The notes beneath the pieces are model-generated. The model had not been told where the DNA came from. It did not search any database and saw only the letters and a list, made by a program, of their open reading frames with translations. A DNA stretch of 64,000 nt from a bacterium (GTDB taxonomy: Bacteria > Zhuqueibacterota > QNDG01 > JAGLOF01), in contig JAFGRY010000004.1 of the NCBI GenBank assembly GCA_016934955.1, positions 1 to 64,000 on the forward strand, read 5' to 3'. Positions 53,344 through 62,234 of this stretch are shown in pieces. The position numbers and the translations under genes are program-made. Numbering within the stretch: position 1 is the stretch's first letter; each line of letters begins with the position of its first letter.

Positions 53344-53385
53344 AGGGGTGTGCGGACAGGCGGTACCGCACACCCCTTCTTTTTT
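53344..53385 (+). terminator. Rho-independent terminator of the envelope module
   Basis: Perfect 12-bp stem (53344-53355 with 53366-53377), 10-base loop, then T-rich tail. Confidence 0.9.
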
Positions 53386-53393
53386 GTTTTATA

Positions 53394-53422
53394 TTGACTT
53401 TTATGGGAAATTTCCGTACAAT
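53394..53422 (+). promoter_or_regulatory. Sigma-70-type promoter of the sppA operon
   Basis: TTGACT (53394-53399), exactly 17 bases, TACAAT (53417-53422). It overlaps the earliest ORF starts of sppA, so translation must begin further downstream. Confidence 0.7.
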
Positions 53423-53468
53423 AAACTTCTTGAATAAATCCATATTGTTCTGGAAAATAGGGGGTTTT

Positions 53469-54353
53469 TTGAGAGGGAAAAAAGAGTGGCTGGTCGGCGG
53501 CATCATCATCATGGCCTGTCTGGTGCTGATATTCGCGCTCGGGACACGGTCCATGCCGAAATCCGGCATGGAGGGAGTGGAAATTTCGTCCGGAGGCGAA
53601 AAGATAGCGGTTATCAGGCTGACGGGGCCGATTTACACGTCTGAACATATCGTCCGCCAATTTAAGAAATTCGGCGAGGACCGCTCTATAAAAGGGATCA
53701 TTTTCAGGATAGACAGCCCGGGCGGCGGGGTCGCGGCCTCGCAGGAGATGTATGAAGCGGCCAGGCGGGTCCGTGATTCCGGCAAGCCGGTTGTTGCGTC
53801 CCTGGCGAGTGTGGCGGCCTCCGGCGGGTATTATGCCGCGTGCGGAGCCGATACCATTATCGCCAATCCGGGATCGACCACAGGCAGCATCGGTGTCATC
53901 GCCCAGTTCGTTACTATTCAAAAATTGCTGGAAAAGCTCGGTATCGAATATGAGACGATCGCCAGCGGCCGTTTCAAGGATACCGGGTCGTTTCACCGGG
54001 AGATGACACCGGATGATAAACGGTATCTCCAGGCATGGATCCAGGACGCCTACGAGCAGTTTGTCGGAGTTGTATCCGAAGAACGGGGGATGACCATCGG
54101 AGAAGTAAAAAAAGTGGCTGACGGAAGAGTGTTCACCGGCCGGCAGGCCCTCAGCAACGGTCTCGTCGATCTGCTTGGAGATTTTCAGGATGCCGTGGAT
54201 GTCACCGCGGCCATGGCAGGCATCGAAGGGCCGCCGACCCTGATTCAGATCAGGCGAAGCGAGATGTCGCTGTTCGACCTGCTGCTGCAGCAGGCGGAAG
54301 CGGTTCTGCAGGGCCGTGGCAGTCAGACGCTTATGTACAGATACAGATGGTAA
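53469..54353 (+). CDS. sppA: Signal peptide peptidase SppA (short form)
   Basis: The ~294-residue serine protease has an N-terminal membrane anchor (WLVGGIIIMACLVLIFALG), FRIDSPGGGVAAS, VVASLASVAASGGYYAACGAD with the catalytic serine and PGSTTGSIGVIAQ; the catalytic Lys is probably in SGRFKDTGS. SppA degrades signal peptides after cleavage. It is the half-size form with one ClpP-like domain. Start: the in-frame ATG at 53403 and TTG at 53394 lie in the promoter, so I prefer TTG 53469, with AGGGGG just upstream. It begins the operon that continues to nadK. Confidence 0.93.
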   Translation: MRGKKEWLVGGIIIMACLVLIFALGTRSMPKSGMEGVEISSGGEKIAVIRLTGPIYTSEHIVRQFKKFGEDRSIKGIIFRIDSPGGGVAASQEMYEAARRVRDSGKPVVASLASVAASGGYYAACGADTIIANPGSTTGSIGVIAQFVTIQKLLEKLGIEYETIASGRFKDTGSFHREMTPDDKRYLQAWIQDAYEQFVGVVSEERGMTIGEVKKVADGRVFTGRQALSNGLVDLLGDFQDAVDVTAAMAGIEGPPTLIQIRRSEMSLFDLLLQQAEAVLQGRGSQTLMYRYRW

Positions 54354-54373
54354 CGTCGACGTTCGAGGTAATC

Positions 54374-54763
54374 ATGACGAAAGCGGACATCGTTGATATA
54401 ATTTCCAAGGGAACCGGTATGACCAAGGTGGAAACGGCAGCTGTTGTGGACGGGTTCCTGGCAACGGTCAGTTATGCTCTGCAGCAGGGCGACAGAGTGG
54501 AGCTGCGCGGATTCGGAAGCTTCTGTTTGCGTGAGCGCAAAGAGAAGCATGTTCCCAATCCCCGAACCGGCAGCATGATGCACATACCGCACCGAATTGT
54601 TCCTGATTTCAAACCGTCGCCTCAGCTCAAGGCCTATGTGCTGAAGTCGATGGAGGAACGCGGTCTTCTCGATACCGGTCAGCCCGCCCGACCGGAGGGA
54701 AGTGAAGAGAACCAGACTGATATTTTTTCTGATATTGACAGGTTTTTTATAGATAATGACTGA
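54374..54763 (+). CDS. HU/IHF-family DNA-binding protein with C-terminal extension
   Basis: The 129-residue protein has the HU fold: MTKADIVDIISKGTGMTKVE, GDRVELRGFGSFCLRERK and the beta-arm motif PNPRTGSMMHIPHR. It bends DNA as a dimer. About 35 residues after the usual end (KSMEERGLLDTGQPARPEGSEENQTDIF) form a partly acidic tail. ATG 54374 lies 6 bases after GAGGT; an ORF start at 54347 overlaps the sppA stop. It is between sppA and a tiny basic protein. Confidence 0.92.
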   Translation: MTKADIVDIISKGTGMTKVETAAVVDGFLATVSYALQQGDRVELRGFGSFCLRERKEKHVPNPRTGSMMHIPHRIVPDFKPSPQLKAYVLKSMEERGLLDTGQPARPEGSEENQTDIFSDIDRFFIDND

Positions 54764-54777
54764 AAGGAGGGATGTTT

Positions 54778-54870
54778 TTGGCAAGCGGTAAAAAGAAGAA
54801 ACGGAAAAAAATAGCCACGCATAAACGTAAGAAGCGTCTACGTAAAAACAGACATAAAAAGAAGAAATGA
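54778..54870 (+). CDS. 30-residue COX24/AURKAIP1-like basic protein
   Basis: A TTG at 54778 lies 7 bases after a perfect AAAGGAGG (54763-54770). The product is 30 residues: MASGKKKKRKKIATHKRKKR followed by LRKNRHKKKK. This matches the short COX24/AURKAIP1-like basic proteins of Bacteroidota and relatives, which are small-subunit ribosome-associated proteins related to mycobacterial bS22. The ATG at 54772 is too close to the ribosome site. The stop TGA overlaps the xseA ATG (ATGA), so translation is coupled. It is easily missed because of its size. Confidence 0.85.
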   Translation: MASGKKKKRKKIATHKRKKRLRKNRHKKKK

Positions 54871-56087
54871 CCTCTTTCAAGGATAACGGGCCGGCCGCTC
54901 TCCTTACCGTTACTGAATTGACCCGGTCCGTTAAATATATTCTTGAGGATGAGTTCCCCCAGCTTCGCGTTGTCGGTGAAATTTCAAATGTTGTCAGACA
55001 TTCATCCGGTCATCTGTATTTTACCCTGAAAGATACCGATGCCCAGATCAGCTGCGTGATGTGGCGGAGCAAAAACAGTGCGCTCCTGTTTCGGCCGGAA
55101 GATGGTATGAAGGTTGTCATCTCCGGCCGCCTTACTGTATATGAACGGCAGGGACGATACCAGCTCGATGCAGACAGTATTCACGCCTCCGGACGCGGTG
55201 AACTGCAGCAGGCGTTCGAAGCCGTGAAACAGAAGCTGGCCGATGAGGGGCTCTTTGACAGGGAACGGAAAAAGCCGATTCCCCTGTTTCCGGGCAGAAT
55301 TGGAATCGTTACATCACCTACCGGGGCGGCGATACAGGACATCAGGAGCGTTATCTCTCGTCGGTTCCCCGCGGTCGAACTGATCCTGAAACCGGTGCGC
55401 GTACAGGGCCCGGGAGCGGCGGAAGAGATCGCTGAAGCCGTCAGGGATTTTAACGTGTTCGGCGAGGTCGATGTGCTTATCGTCGGCCGCGGCGGCGGGT
55501 CGCTCGAGGATCTCTGGCCGTTTAATGAAGAGTGTGTCGCCAGGGCGGTGTCCGCATCCCGTATTCCGGTCGTCTCGGCGGTAGGCCATGAGATAGACTT
55601 TTCCATATGTGATTTCGCGGCCGATGTCCGCGCTCCAACGCCTTCGGCCGCAGGGGAACTTGTTGTGCCGGACAGCATAGAATTATTGCATACGCTCACC
55701 GCCCGCCGGGAGCGCATGTATCGCACAGTCCGGCAGCAGCTGTCGATGCGGCAGGAGAGAGTTGAACGGCTGCGGCTGAGCCATGGATTGCGGCTGCCCG
55801 AGGGGATGATCCGCGAATACCGTCTCCGGATCGATGAACTGCAGCGGCGTCTGGAATACGCGCTCCGTTCGCTGTTCACCGCTGCGGGAAATTCGCTTGC
55901 CGCTCTCGAAATGTCGTTAAAAGTGCTCGATCCCGCTCATGTGCTGCAGCGGGGATACAGTATCACCTGCGACCAGGAAACGGGGGGCATCATCAGAGAC
56001 AGTGCCGATGTGAAGGAGAAGCGCAGACTGCTGACCCGGTTCGCAAAAGGGACGGCGGTGTCCGTTGTCACCGAGGTTTCAGAATAG
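54867..56087 (+). CDS. xseA: Exodeoxyribonuclease VII large subunit
   Basis: The 406-residue subunit has the N-terminal OB fold (LRVVGEISNVVRHSSGHLYFTLKD) and the nuclease core FPGRIGIVTSPTGAAIQDI, DVLIVGRGGGSLEDLWPFNEE and PVVSAVGHEIDFSICDFAADVRAPTPSAAGE. A coiled region of ~90 residues follows, and the C-terminal LQRGYSITCD closes it. It degrades single-stranded DNA with XseB. Start at 54867 overlaps the tiny basic gene by four bases. Confidence 0.95.
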   Translation: MTSFKDNGPAALLTVTELTRSVKYILEDEFPQLRVVGEISNVVRHSSGHLYFTLKDTDAQISCVMWRSKNSALLFRPEDGMKVVISGRLTVYERQGRYQLDADSIHASGRGELQQAFEAVKQKLADEGLFDRERKKPIPLFPGRIGIVTSPTGAAIQDIRSVISRRFPAVELILKPVRVQGPGAAEEIAEAVRDFNVFGEVDVLIVGRGGGSLEDLWPFNEECVARAVSASRIPVVSAVGHEIDFSICDFAADVRAPTPSAAGELVVPDSIELLHTLTARRERMYRTVRQQLSMRQERVERLRLSHGLRLPEGMIREYRLRIDELQRRLEYALRSLFTAAGNSLAALEMSLKVLDPAHVLQRGYSITCDQETGGIIRDSADVKEKRRLLTRFAKGTAVSVVTEVSE

Positions 56088-56099
56088 AGGATCGGGGAT

Positions 56100-56327
56100 A
56101 TGGCGTCCAAGACAATGACATTTGAAACAGCGTATGAGAAGCTCGAGCAGCTGGTGGCCGAGCTGGAACAGGGCGGGGCCAGTCTCGAGAGATCGGTCGA
56201 GGCATTCGAGAAAGGTATGGAACTGATTGCACTCTGTACCGATCATCTCCGCAGGGCCGAACTGAAAATCGCGAAACTGGTCAGGGACGGGAATGGAAAC
56301 CTGACGCTTGAGCCGACGGATGAATGA
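56100..56327 (+). CDS. xseB: Exodeoxyribonuclease VII small subunit
   Basis: The 75-residue protein follows the XseB helical hairpin: TFETAYEKLEQLVAELEQGGASLERSVEAFEKGMEL. XseB binds the XseA coiled region. It lies 12 bases after xseA and 6 before dxs. Standard length. Confidence 0.95.
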   Translation: MASKTMTFETAYEKLEQLVAELEQGGASLERSVEAFEKGMELIALCTDHLRRAELKIAKLVRDGNGNLTLEPTDE

Positions 56328-56333
56328 GGATCT

Positions 56334-58196
56334 ATGGTACTCGAACGAATCAATTCCCCGGATGACGTAAGGAACCTGCCTGAATCCGAGCTGGAAACGC
56401 TGGCTTCCGAACTGAGAGATTTTCTCATTTCGTCCGTTTCCGTGACGGGCGGGCACCTGGCGCCTAATCTCGGCGCGGTGGAACTCACCATCGCGCTTCA
56501 CCGGGTGTTCAATTCGCCGGCGGATAAAATCGTCTGGGATGTTGGGCATCAGGCCTATATCCACAAAATTTTAACCGGCAGAAAAGACCGTTTTGCCACG
56601 CTGCGGCAGTATAACGGCATCAGCGGATTTCCAAAGATCAGCGAAAGCGAGCATGACGCCTTCGGTGTGGGCCATTCATCAACCTCGATATCCGCTGCGC
56701 TCGGCCTGGCAACCGCCCGGGATCTCAAGGGCGGGGATCACGCTGTCGTTGCCGTCATCGGTGACGGCGCGCTCAGCGGCGGTATCGCCTTCGAGGGCCT
56801 CAATAACGCGGGAGGGTCGAAGCGGAATCTGATCGTGGTGCTCAACGACAACCGAATGTCGATTTCGCCGAATGTGGGCGCGATGTCGCGTTATCTGACC
56901 ACGATCATCACCAACCCTTTTTACAACCGGCTGAAAAAAGAGATTTGGGATGCAACGGGTAAATTCCCCAGGCACTCTTCCCGGATCAGGAAGATGGTCA
57001 AGCGCATCGAAGAAGCCCTCAAATCGGTTCTTGTCCCGGGGCTGCTGTTTGAGCGTCTCGGATTTCGCTACGTGGGACCGGTGAACGGCCATGATATTCC
57101 CAGTCTCATCAAAGTGTTCGGTGAAATAAAACGGCTCAACGGCCCCATACTCGTTCATGTCATTACCACCAAAGGCAAGGGGTACAAATTCGCCGAGGAC
57201 GATTCCACCAAATTTCACGGCCTCGGATCATTCTGCCGGGAGACCGGCGACACCCCCGCCAATGATGCTCCCGCCTACACGGAAGTATTCGGCAAAACCC
57301 TGGTGGAACTCGCCGAAAAGGATGATACCATTGTCGCGATCACCGCGGCCATGGCTCACGGCACCGGACTGATTCATTTCGCCCGCACGTTCGAAGACCG
57401 TTTTTTTGATGTCGGCATCGCGGAACAGCATGCCGTCACATTCGGATGCGGTCTGGCCCTGGAAGGATTCAAGCCGGTCATCGCCATCTATTCGACGTTT
57501 CTGCAGCGTGCCTATGATCAGGTGATCCATGATGCGGCGCTGCAGAACATACCAATAAAACTGATTCTTGACAGGGGCGGTCTGGTGGGCGCCGACGGAC
57601 CCACCCATCACGGCAGTTTCGACCTGAGTTACCTGCGCCTGGTGCCCGGCATCGTTATCATGACGCCCAGGGATGAGAACGAACTGAGGGATATGCTGTA
57701 CACTGCCTTGGAGTACAACGACGGACCGGTCGTGCTGCGATATCCCCGGGGTCAGAGTCTCGGACTGCCTGCAAAGCAGAAGCTGGACCGTCTTGAGATA
57801 GGAAAAGCGGAGCTGCTGCGGAAGGGCACGGATCTGACGATCCTCGCCGCAGGTGATATGGTGCAGACGGCCGTGAAAGCCGCCGAGTTGCTGGAAAACC
57901 GGGGCCGCTCGACGCAGGTGATCAACGTGCGGTTTATAAAACCCCTGGACGAGGAGATGATCGTGCGTGCCGCCAGGGAGACAAAAGCGGTGATCACGCT
58001 TGAAAACAATTCGGTTGTGGGGGGATTGGGCGGTGCGGTGGCCGAGCTGCTGAGCGAGAACGCCCTTGCGGTGCCATTCCGGCGATTCGGACTCCCGGAC
58101 AGATTCGTCACGCACGGATCCGTTTCCCTGCTTTTCAGCGAGCTGGCACTTGACACCGAGTCGCTGGTCTCCTCCATCATCACCTGGCTCGAGTGA
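56334..58196 (+). CDS. dxs: 1-deoxy-D-xylulose-5-phosphate synthase
   Basis: The 620-residue thiamine enzyme makes DXP from pyruvate and glyceraldehyde-3-phosphate, the first step of the MEP isoprenoid route. The signals are WDVGHQAYIHKILTGR, GVGHSSTSISAALG, the ThDP motif GDGALSGGIAFEGLNNAG, GPTHHGSFDLSYLR and EQHAVTFGCGLA. A second isoprenoid gene, the GGGPS homologue, is elsewhere in this window. It follows xseB by 6 bases, a common arrangement. Confidence 0.97.
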   Translation: MVLERINSPDDVRNLPESELETLASELRDFLISSVSVTGGHLAPNLGAVELTIALHRVFNSPADKIVWDVGHQAYIHKILTGRKDRFATLRQYNGISGFPKISESEHDAFGVGHSSTSISAALGLATARDLKGGDHAVVAVIGDGALSGGIAFEGLNNAGGSKRNLIVVLNDNRMSISPNVGAMSRYLTTIITNPFYNRLKKEIWDATGKFPRHSSRIRKMVKRIEEALKSVLVPGLLFERLGFRYVGPVNGHDIPSLIKVFGEIKRLNGPILVHVITTKGKGYKFAEDDSTKFHGLGSFCRETGDTPANDAPAYTEVFGKTLVELAEKDDTIVAITAAMAHGTGLIHFARTFEDRFFDVGIAEQHAVTFGCGLALEGFKPVIAIYSTFLQRAYDQVIHDAALQNIPIKLILDRGGLVGADGPTHHGSFDLSYLRLVPGIVIMTPRDENELRDMLYTALEYNDGPVVLRYPRGQSLGLPAKQKLDRLEIGKAELLRKGTDLTILAAGDMVQTAVKAAELLENRGRSTQVINVRFIKPLDEEMIVRAARETKAVITLENNSVVGGLGGAVAELLSENALAVPFRRFGLPDRFVTHGSVSLLFSELALDTESLVSSIITWLE

Positions 58197-58222
58197 ACTA
58201 ATTTAGCCCATGGACGTGCCCT

Positions 58223-59092
58223 ATGAAAATCGGTGTCTATGCCAATCTTGACAAACCGAATGTTGTCGCGGCCTTGCCCCGCCTGTTCAGCCTCTTTGAA
58301 TCAAACAGCATTGAATCTGTCGTAAGTAACAAATTAATAAAGCTATATAACCCGGGAACCGCCAGTGTCAATGCCGTTGACCCCGCTCTGATGCCTGACA
58401 TCGCCGATATCATCGTGACGCTGGGCGGAGACGGAACGATCCTGTCGGCGGCCAGACTTATCGGCGACCGCAATGTCCCCATCCTCGGCATCAACCTGGG
58501 AGGTCTGGGCTTTCTCACCGAGGTGTCCATTGAAGAGCTGCAGCCTGCGCTCAGGCGGCTGCGTGACAACGACTATCTCATTGACAAGAGGATGGTGCTG
58601 CACGCGGATATCGCCACTGAGGGAAAGATCCTGACCTATTACGCCCTCAATGATCTTGTTCTCTCACGGGGCAGCAGTCTCAGAATGCTGGAGATGAGCG
58701 TCTACATCGATGACGAGTTTTTCAACACCTATGAATCCGACGGGCTGATCATCTCGACTCCCACCGGATCGACGGCCTACTCGCTCAGCTCCGGCGGCCC
58801 TATTGTGGCGCCTTCACTTCATTCAATCATTCTCAATCCCATCTGCCCCCACGCGATAACGGTGCGTCCGATCGTGATTTCCGCCGAGAGTGAGATCAAG
58901 GTCGAGATCCATACGTCGCAGGCGTTGATGCAGATGACCGTGGACGGGCAGGTACAGGCTGAAACAGCCGAAGGATCGCGGATCACGATGCGCAAGGCCC
59001 GATTCGAGATAGGCCTGATATCGTTCTCCGAGCACACATTCTTTACCCGGCTTCGGGAAAAATTACAGTGGGGCCGCCTGCCGTATAAATAG
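58223..59092 (+). CDS. nadK: NAD kinase
   Basis: The 289-residue protein has the GGDGT motif (VTLGGDGTILSAAR), GINLGGLGFLTE, the NE/D-type ALNDLVLSRG, and ESDGLIISTPTGSTAYSLSSGGPI. It phosphorylates NAD to NADP. It follows dxs by 26 bases. An 8-bp hairpin (59074-59081 with 59092-59099) overlaps the stop but lacks a T run. Confidence 0.96.
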   Translation: MKIGVYANLDKPNVVAALPRLFSLFESNSIESVVSNKLIKLYNPGTASVNAVDPALMPDIADIIVTLGGDGTILSAARLIGDRNVPILGINLGGLGFLTEVSIEELQPALRRLRDNDYLIDKRMVLHADIATEGKILTYYALNDLVLSRGSSLRMLEMSVYIDDEFFNTYESDGLIISTPTGSTAYSLSSGGPIVAPSLHSIILNPICPHAITVRPIVISAESEIKVEIHTSQALMQMTVDGQVQAETAEGSRITMRKARFEIGLISFSEHTFFTRLREKLQWGRLPYK

Positions 59093-59153
59093 CAGGCGGT
59101 GCCGGTCACCCCGGCGGTGTGATGTGATGAAGGTGCAGTCGCGGCCGAAAGGA

Positions 59154-60176
59154 TTAGTGAGCGGCGCCTGTCCCCTGACGGGACAGCCCTGCGCTGTACC
59201 TGAGAAGATGGACGACGAACGGTTCTGACCAGTCGCCCCTGTTGCCGACACTGTCCCGTGAGGCAACATGCCAGTAATAGGTGCCGTTCTCGAAGTTATT
59301 CAGCGCTCCCCACACATTTGCTTCGGAATTGAGGAAGCCCCCCATCGAATACTGTTTGGTAATAAAAGAGTCGGAACTCGATACTTCCAGGTGATAGGAG
59401 TGGGCGCCCGCTACATCGGACCAGTCGAATATCATACTTTCGCCCGGATCAACGGTCGAACCGTTTTCCGGGGAGATGAGGACCGGAGGCGGGGGGCCCG
59501 TCGTTTTAATTTCGAGTGAATAGGAACCGGTGTAGGGTGACCAGACGCTGTCGCTGTCCTGGCATCGGACGTGCCAGTAATACCGGCTGTCGGCAAGGGG
59601 GGCAGGCGAATGATAATATGAATCCACGGTCTGAATGGTTATGCCCCTGATGCTGCCATAGGACTGGACCGTATCCAGCTGAAATTCATAGAGCAGGGCA
59701 TTGTCGACGGAGTTCCAGTCAAACACCGGCTGATTGTTGTTGGTGATAACGGTATTGCGGGGCGAAGTCAATTCGAGCATGAACGGGTTCCACTTGAGAG
59801 TAACATGGGTTACCCTGTCTTTTTCGACGACGATCTCCTCCGACTTGCACTGACCCATCAGGGCATCGTCTTCGTCGAAACCCCAGAGTATTATTCGGTA
59901 ATTAACGGCGGGCAGAAGGTTTCTGATGATAATCTGGAAATATTCTCCTGTTCTCCTGTAGTAATTGGTGGAGATCGTGGATTCACCCCGTTTCAGTATG
60001 CACATCAAGCGTGAGAGAGACTCTCCGGGTTTGGAAACCGTACTGTCCGGGTTCGACTGTTCAAAAGCGATGGTGAGCGACCCCGTATCGGTTTCCGGCT
60101 GCAGGGGGGCGCACGTCCACTGCAGAACACTCAGAAACCCGGCGAGCGTGAGTATCAGAAATGGTGAGCGTTGCAT
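59154..60176 (-). CDS. Secreted lipoprotein-like protein with two fibronectin-type repeats
   Basis: The 340-residue product starts at 60176 with GGGGAAG about 6 bases upstream. Its signal (FLILTLAGFLSVLQWTC) ends in an imperfect lipobox (QWTC). Two Fn3-like domains follow: ~160-250 (PVFDWNSVDNALLYEFQL, YYWHVRCQDSDSVWSP) and ~255-335 (MIFDWSDVAGAHSYHLEV, YYWHVASRDSVGNRGDWSEPF). Each has the W--V--A--Y and YYWHV hallmarks. An N-terminal ~100-residue domain is unassigned. Probably surface adhesion or carbohydrate-related; function unknown. A longer ORF runs to 60347 but has no ribosome site. Convergent with nadK. Confidence 0.78.
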   Translation of the reverse strand: MQRSPFLILTLAGFLSVLQWTCAPLQPETDTGSLTIAFEQSNPDSTVSKPGESLSRLMCILKRGESTISTNYYRRTGEYFQIIIRNLLPAVNYRIILWGFDEDDALMGQCKSEEIVVEKDRVTHVTLKWNPFMLELTSPRNTVITNNNQPVFDWNSVDNALLYEFQLDTVQSYGSIRGITIQTVDSYYHSPAPLADSRYYWHVRCQDSDSVWSPYTGSYSLEIKTTGPPPPVLISPENGSTVDPGESMIFDWSDVAGAHSYHLEVSSSDSFITKQYSMGGFLNSEANVWGALNNFENGTYYWHVASRDSVGNRGDWSEPFVVHLLRYSAGLSRQGTGAAH

Positions 60177-60365
60177 CGATTCTTCCCCGTTGGTGTCGAT
60201 CCGATCATTCTTTTGCGAGGCCCGCTCTCTAAAGCGGTAAACGGATTCCGCCGTTCGCAGACATGTTTTTCCCATTGCGTCCGGCCGCCGGATTCCGGTT
60301 AAAAAAGGTTTCATATAAAATTTATGAAAAAAACTGCGGGCCGTCAAGGGAAATAAAGCTTTTCA

Positions 60366-60394
60366 TAGACTTTCTTCTGAATTTTTTGTATATT
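60366..60394 (+). promoter_or_regulatory. Promoter of the thiC operon
   Basis: TAGACT (60366-60371), 17 bases, TATATT (60389-60394). It precedes the thiC start by about 55 bases. No thiamine-pyrophosphate riboswitch is seen in the leader. Confidence 0.55.
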
Positions 60395-60449
60395 GATCCC
60401 GCAAGTTGCGGAAAATCAGCACGTTTATCAGCAAGATGGAGTCACGCAC

Positions 60450-61733
60450 ATGACACAGATGACCGCTGCCAGAAAAGGAAGCGTTACGCCGGAAATGGAA
60501 GCTGTAGCGAGGGAAGAACGGATCGATATCACACTGCTGATGGAACGGATGGCCTCCGGCGAGATCATTATTCCCGGGAATCAGAATCATGCCGGTGTCA
60601 AACCCACCGGAATCGGGACCGGTCTGCGGACCAAGGTGAATGCCAATATCGGCACGTCCTCGGATTATCATGATGTCGACAGCGAGGTTCTGAAAGCAAA
60701 AACAGCGGTGCATGCCGGCGCGGACGCAATTATGGATCTTTCGACCAGCGGTGACCTGCCCGGGGTGAGGCGTGCGATTATGGGTGCCGTTGATGTGATT
60801 ATCGGCACCGTTCCGATATATCAAGCGACAGTGGAAGCGGTGGAGCGACACGGGGCCATTGTGAGAATGACCGTCGATGAACTGTTCGATGTGCTCAAGC
60901 AGCAGGCCGAAGAGGGGGTCGATTTCTTTACCGTGCACTGCGGGGTGACCCGGCAGACCATCGAACGATTGAAGCAGCAGGGCCGCCTGATGGATATCGT
61001 CAGTCGCGGCGGATCGTTTCTCGCCACCTGGATGATCGCAAATGATAAAGAGAATCCGCTCTACGAGGAGTATGATCGATTGCTTGAACTCGTTAAGAAA
61101 TATGATGTTACTTTGAGTCTCGGAGACGGGTTGCGGCCGGGAGCCCTCAGGGACGCCACTGACCGGGCGCAGATTGAAGAGCTCATTACCCTTGGTGAGC
61201 TGACGCAGCGGGCATGGGACCAGGGTGTGCAGGTAATGGTTGAGGGTCCCGGGCATGTGCCGCTCAATGAGATCAGAACGAATATCCAGATAATGAAGAA
61301 ACTCTGCGTGAACGCACCCTTTTATGTGCTTGGTCCCCTCGTCACCGATGTCGCTCCCGGATATGATCATATCACCTCGGCGATCGGCGGTGCCATTGCC
61401 GCCGAGGCGGGTGCTGATTTCCTCTGTTATGTGACTCCCGGAGAACATCTGAAATTACCGGACGCGGAAGATGTGCACCAGGGGGTCATCGCCGCCCGGA
61501 TCGCCGCGCATGCCGCGGACATCGCCAAGGGTGTTCCCGGGGCGGCTTCCTGGGACCACAACATGTCAGCAGCCCGGAAAGCGCTCGACTGGGACAAACA
61601 GATTGCCCTTTCCATCGATCCTCCATACGCGTCCCGGCTCAGGGAGAAAGGGAAACCGGAAAACCACGATGTCTGCTCGATGTGCGGGGAATACTGCGCG
61701 GTAAAACTGGTAAAAGAGATTATTAACAAATGA
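60450..61733 (+). CDS. thiC: Phosphomethylpyrimidine synthase
   Basis: The 427-residue radical SAM enzyme turns AIR into HMP-P in thiamine synthesis. Signals are [60 protein letters not shown] and the terminal iron-sulfur motif [11 protein letters not shown] (C-x2-C-x4-C). This is the shorter ThiC, without the N-terminal extension of enterobacteria. ATG 60450 lies 8 bases after GGAG. It is followed 12 bases later by def. Confidence 0.96.
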   Translation: MTQMTAARKGSVTPEMEAVAREERIDITLLMERMASGEIIIPGNQNHAGVKPTGIGTGLRTKVNANIGTSSDYHDVDSEVLKAKTAVHAGADAIMDLSTSGDLPGVRRAIMGAVDVIIGTVPIYQATVEAVERHGAIVRMTVDELFDVLKQQAEEGVDFFTVHCGVTRQTIERLKQQGRLMDIVSRGGSFLATWMIANDKENPLYEEYDRLLELVKKYDVTLSLGDGLRPGALRDATDRAQIEELITLGELTQRAWDQGVQVMVEGPGHVPLNEIRTNIQIMKKLCVNAPFYVLGPLVTDVAPGYDHITSAIGGAIAAEAGADFLCYVTPGEHLKLPDAEDVHQGVIAARIAAHAADIAKGVPGAASWDHNMSAARKALDWDKQIALSIDPPYASRLREKGKPENHDVCSMCGEYCAVKLVKEIINK

Positions 61734-61745
61734 GTAATATAAAAG

Positions 61746-62234
61746 ATGAAGCATGTCATTACATATCCTGATCCCGTACTGAGACAGCAGGCGGAACCTG
61801 TCGACGAAATCGACGATGAGATTCGGCGTCTTGCCGACGAGATGTCGGATGTGATGTACAACGATGACGGTGTCGGACTGGCGGCAAACCAGGTCGGAGA
61901 GACAAAACGAATCATTGTTTTCGATGCCGGTGAAGGATTTCACTGTCTCATCAATCCGGAAATCACCCCTGTCGAAGATGAGACGGAGGTGCGGGAAGAA
62001 GGCTGTCTCAGCCTTCCGGGTGTACAGGTCAATGTCGAACGGTATAAACGCATCAAGGTCGAGGCGCTGGACCTCGCGGGCGCACCGTTTTCCGATACGC
62101 TGGAAGGCCTCGCGGCCCGGGCCGTACAGCATGAAGTCGATCATCTGAACGGTATTATGATCATTGACCATGCATCGTCACTGCAGCGGCGTATGATGCG
62201 GTCGAAACTCCGCAAGCTGGAAAAAGAGGCATGA
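61746..62234 (+). CDS. def: Peptide deformylase
   Basis: The 162-residue metalloenzyme removes the N-formyl group of new proteins. The three motifs are present: DGVGLAANQVGE, EEGCLSLPGV and the QHEVDHLNG zinc site. Its stop overlaps the ATG of ptsI (ATGA). Normal length. Confidence 0.97.
   Translation: MKHVITYPDPVLRQQAEPVDEIDDEIRRLADEMSDVMYNDDGVGLAANQVGETKRIIVFDAGEGFHCLINPEITPVEDETEVREEGCLSLPGVQVNVERYKRIKVEALDLAGAPFSDTLEGLAARAVQHEVDHLNGIMIIDHASSLQRRMMRSKLRKLEKEA

Noticed and set aside
60240..60449. Thiamine-pyrophosphate riboswitch before thiC
   Set aside because: The conserved CUGAGA and ACCUGAUC-type blocks are absent from the leader.
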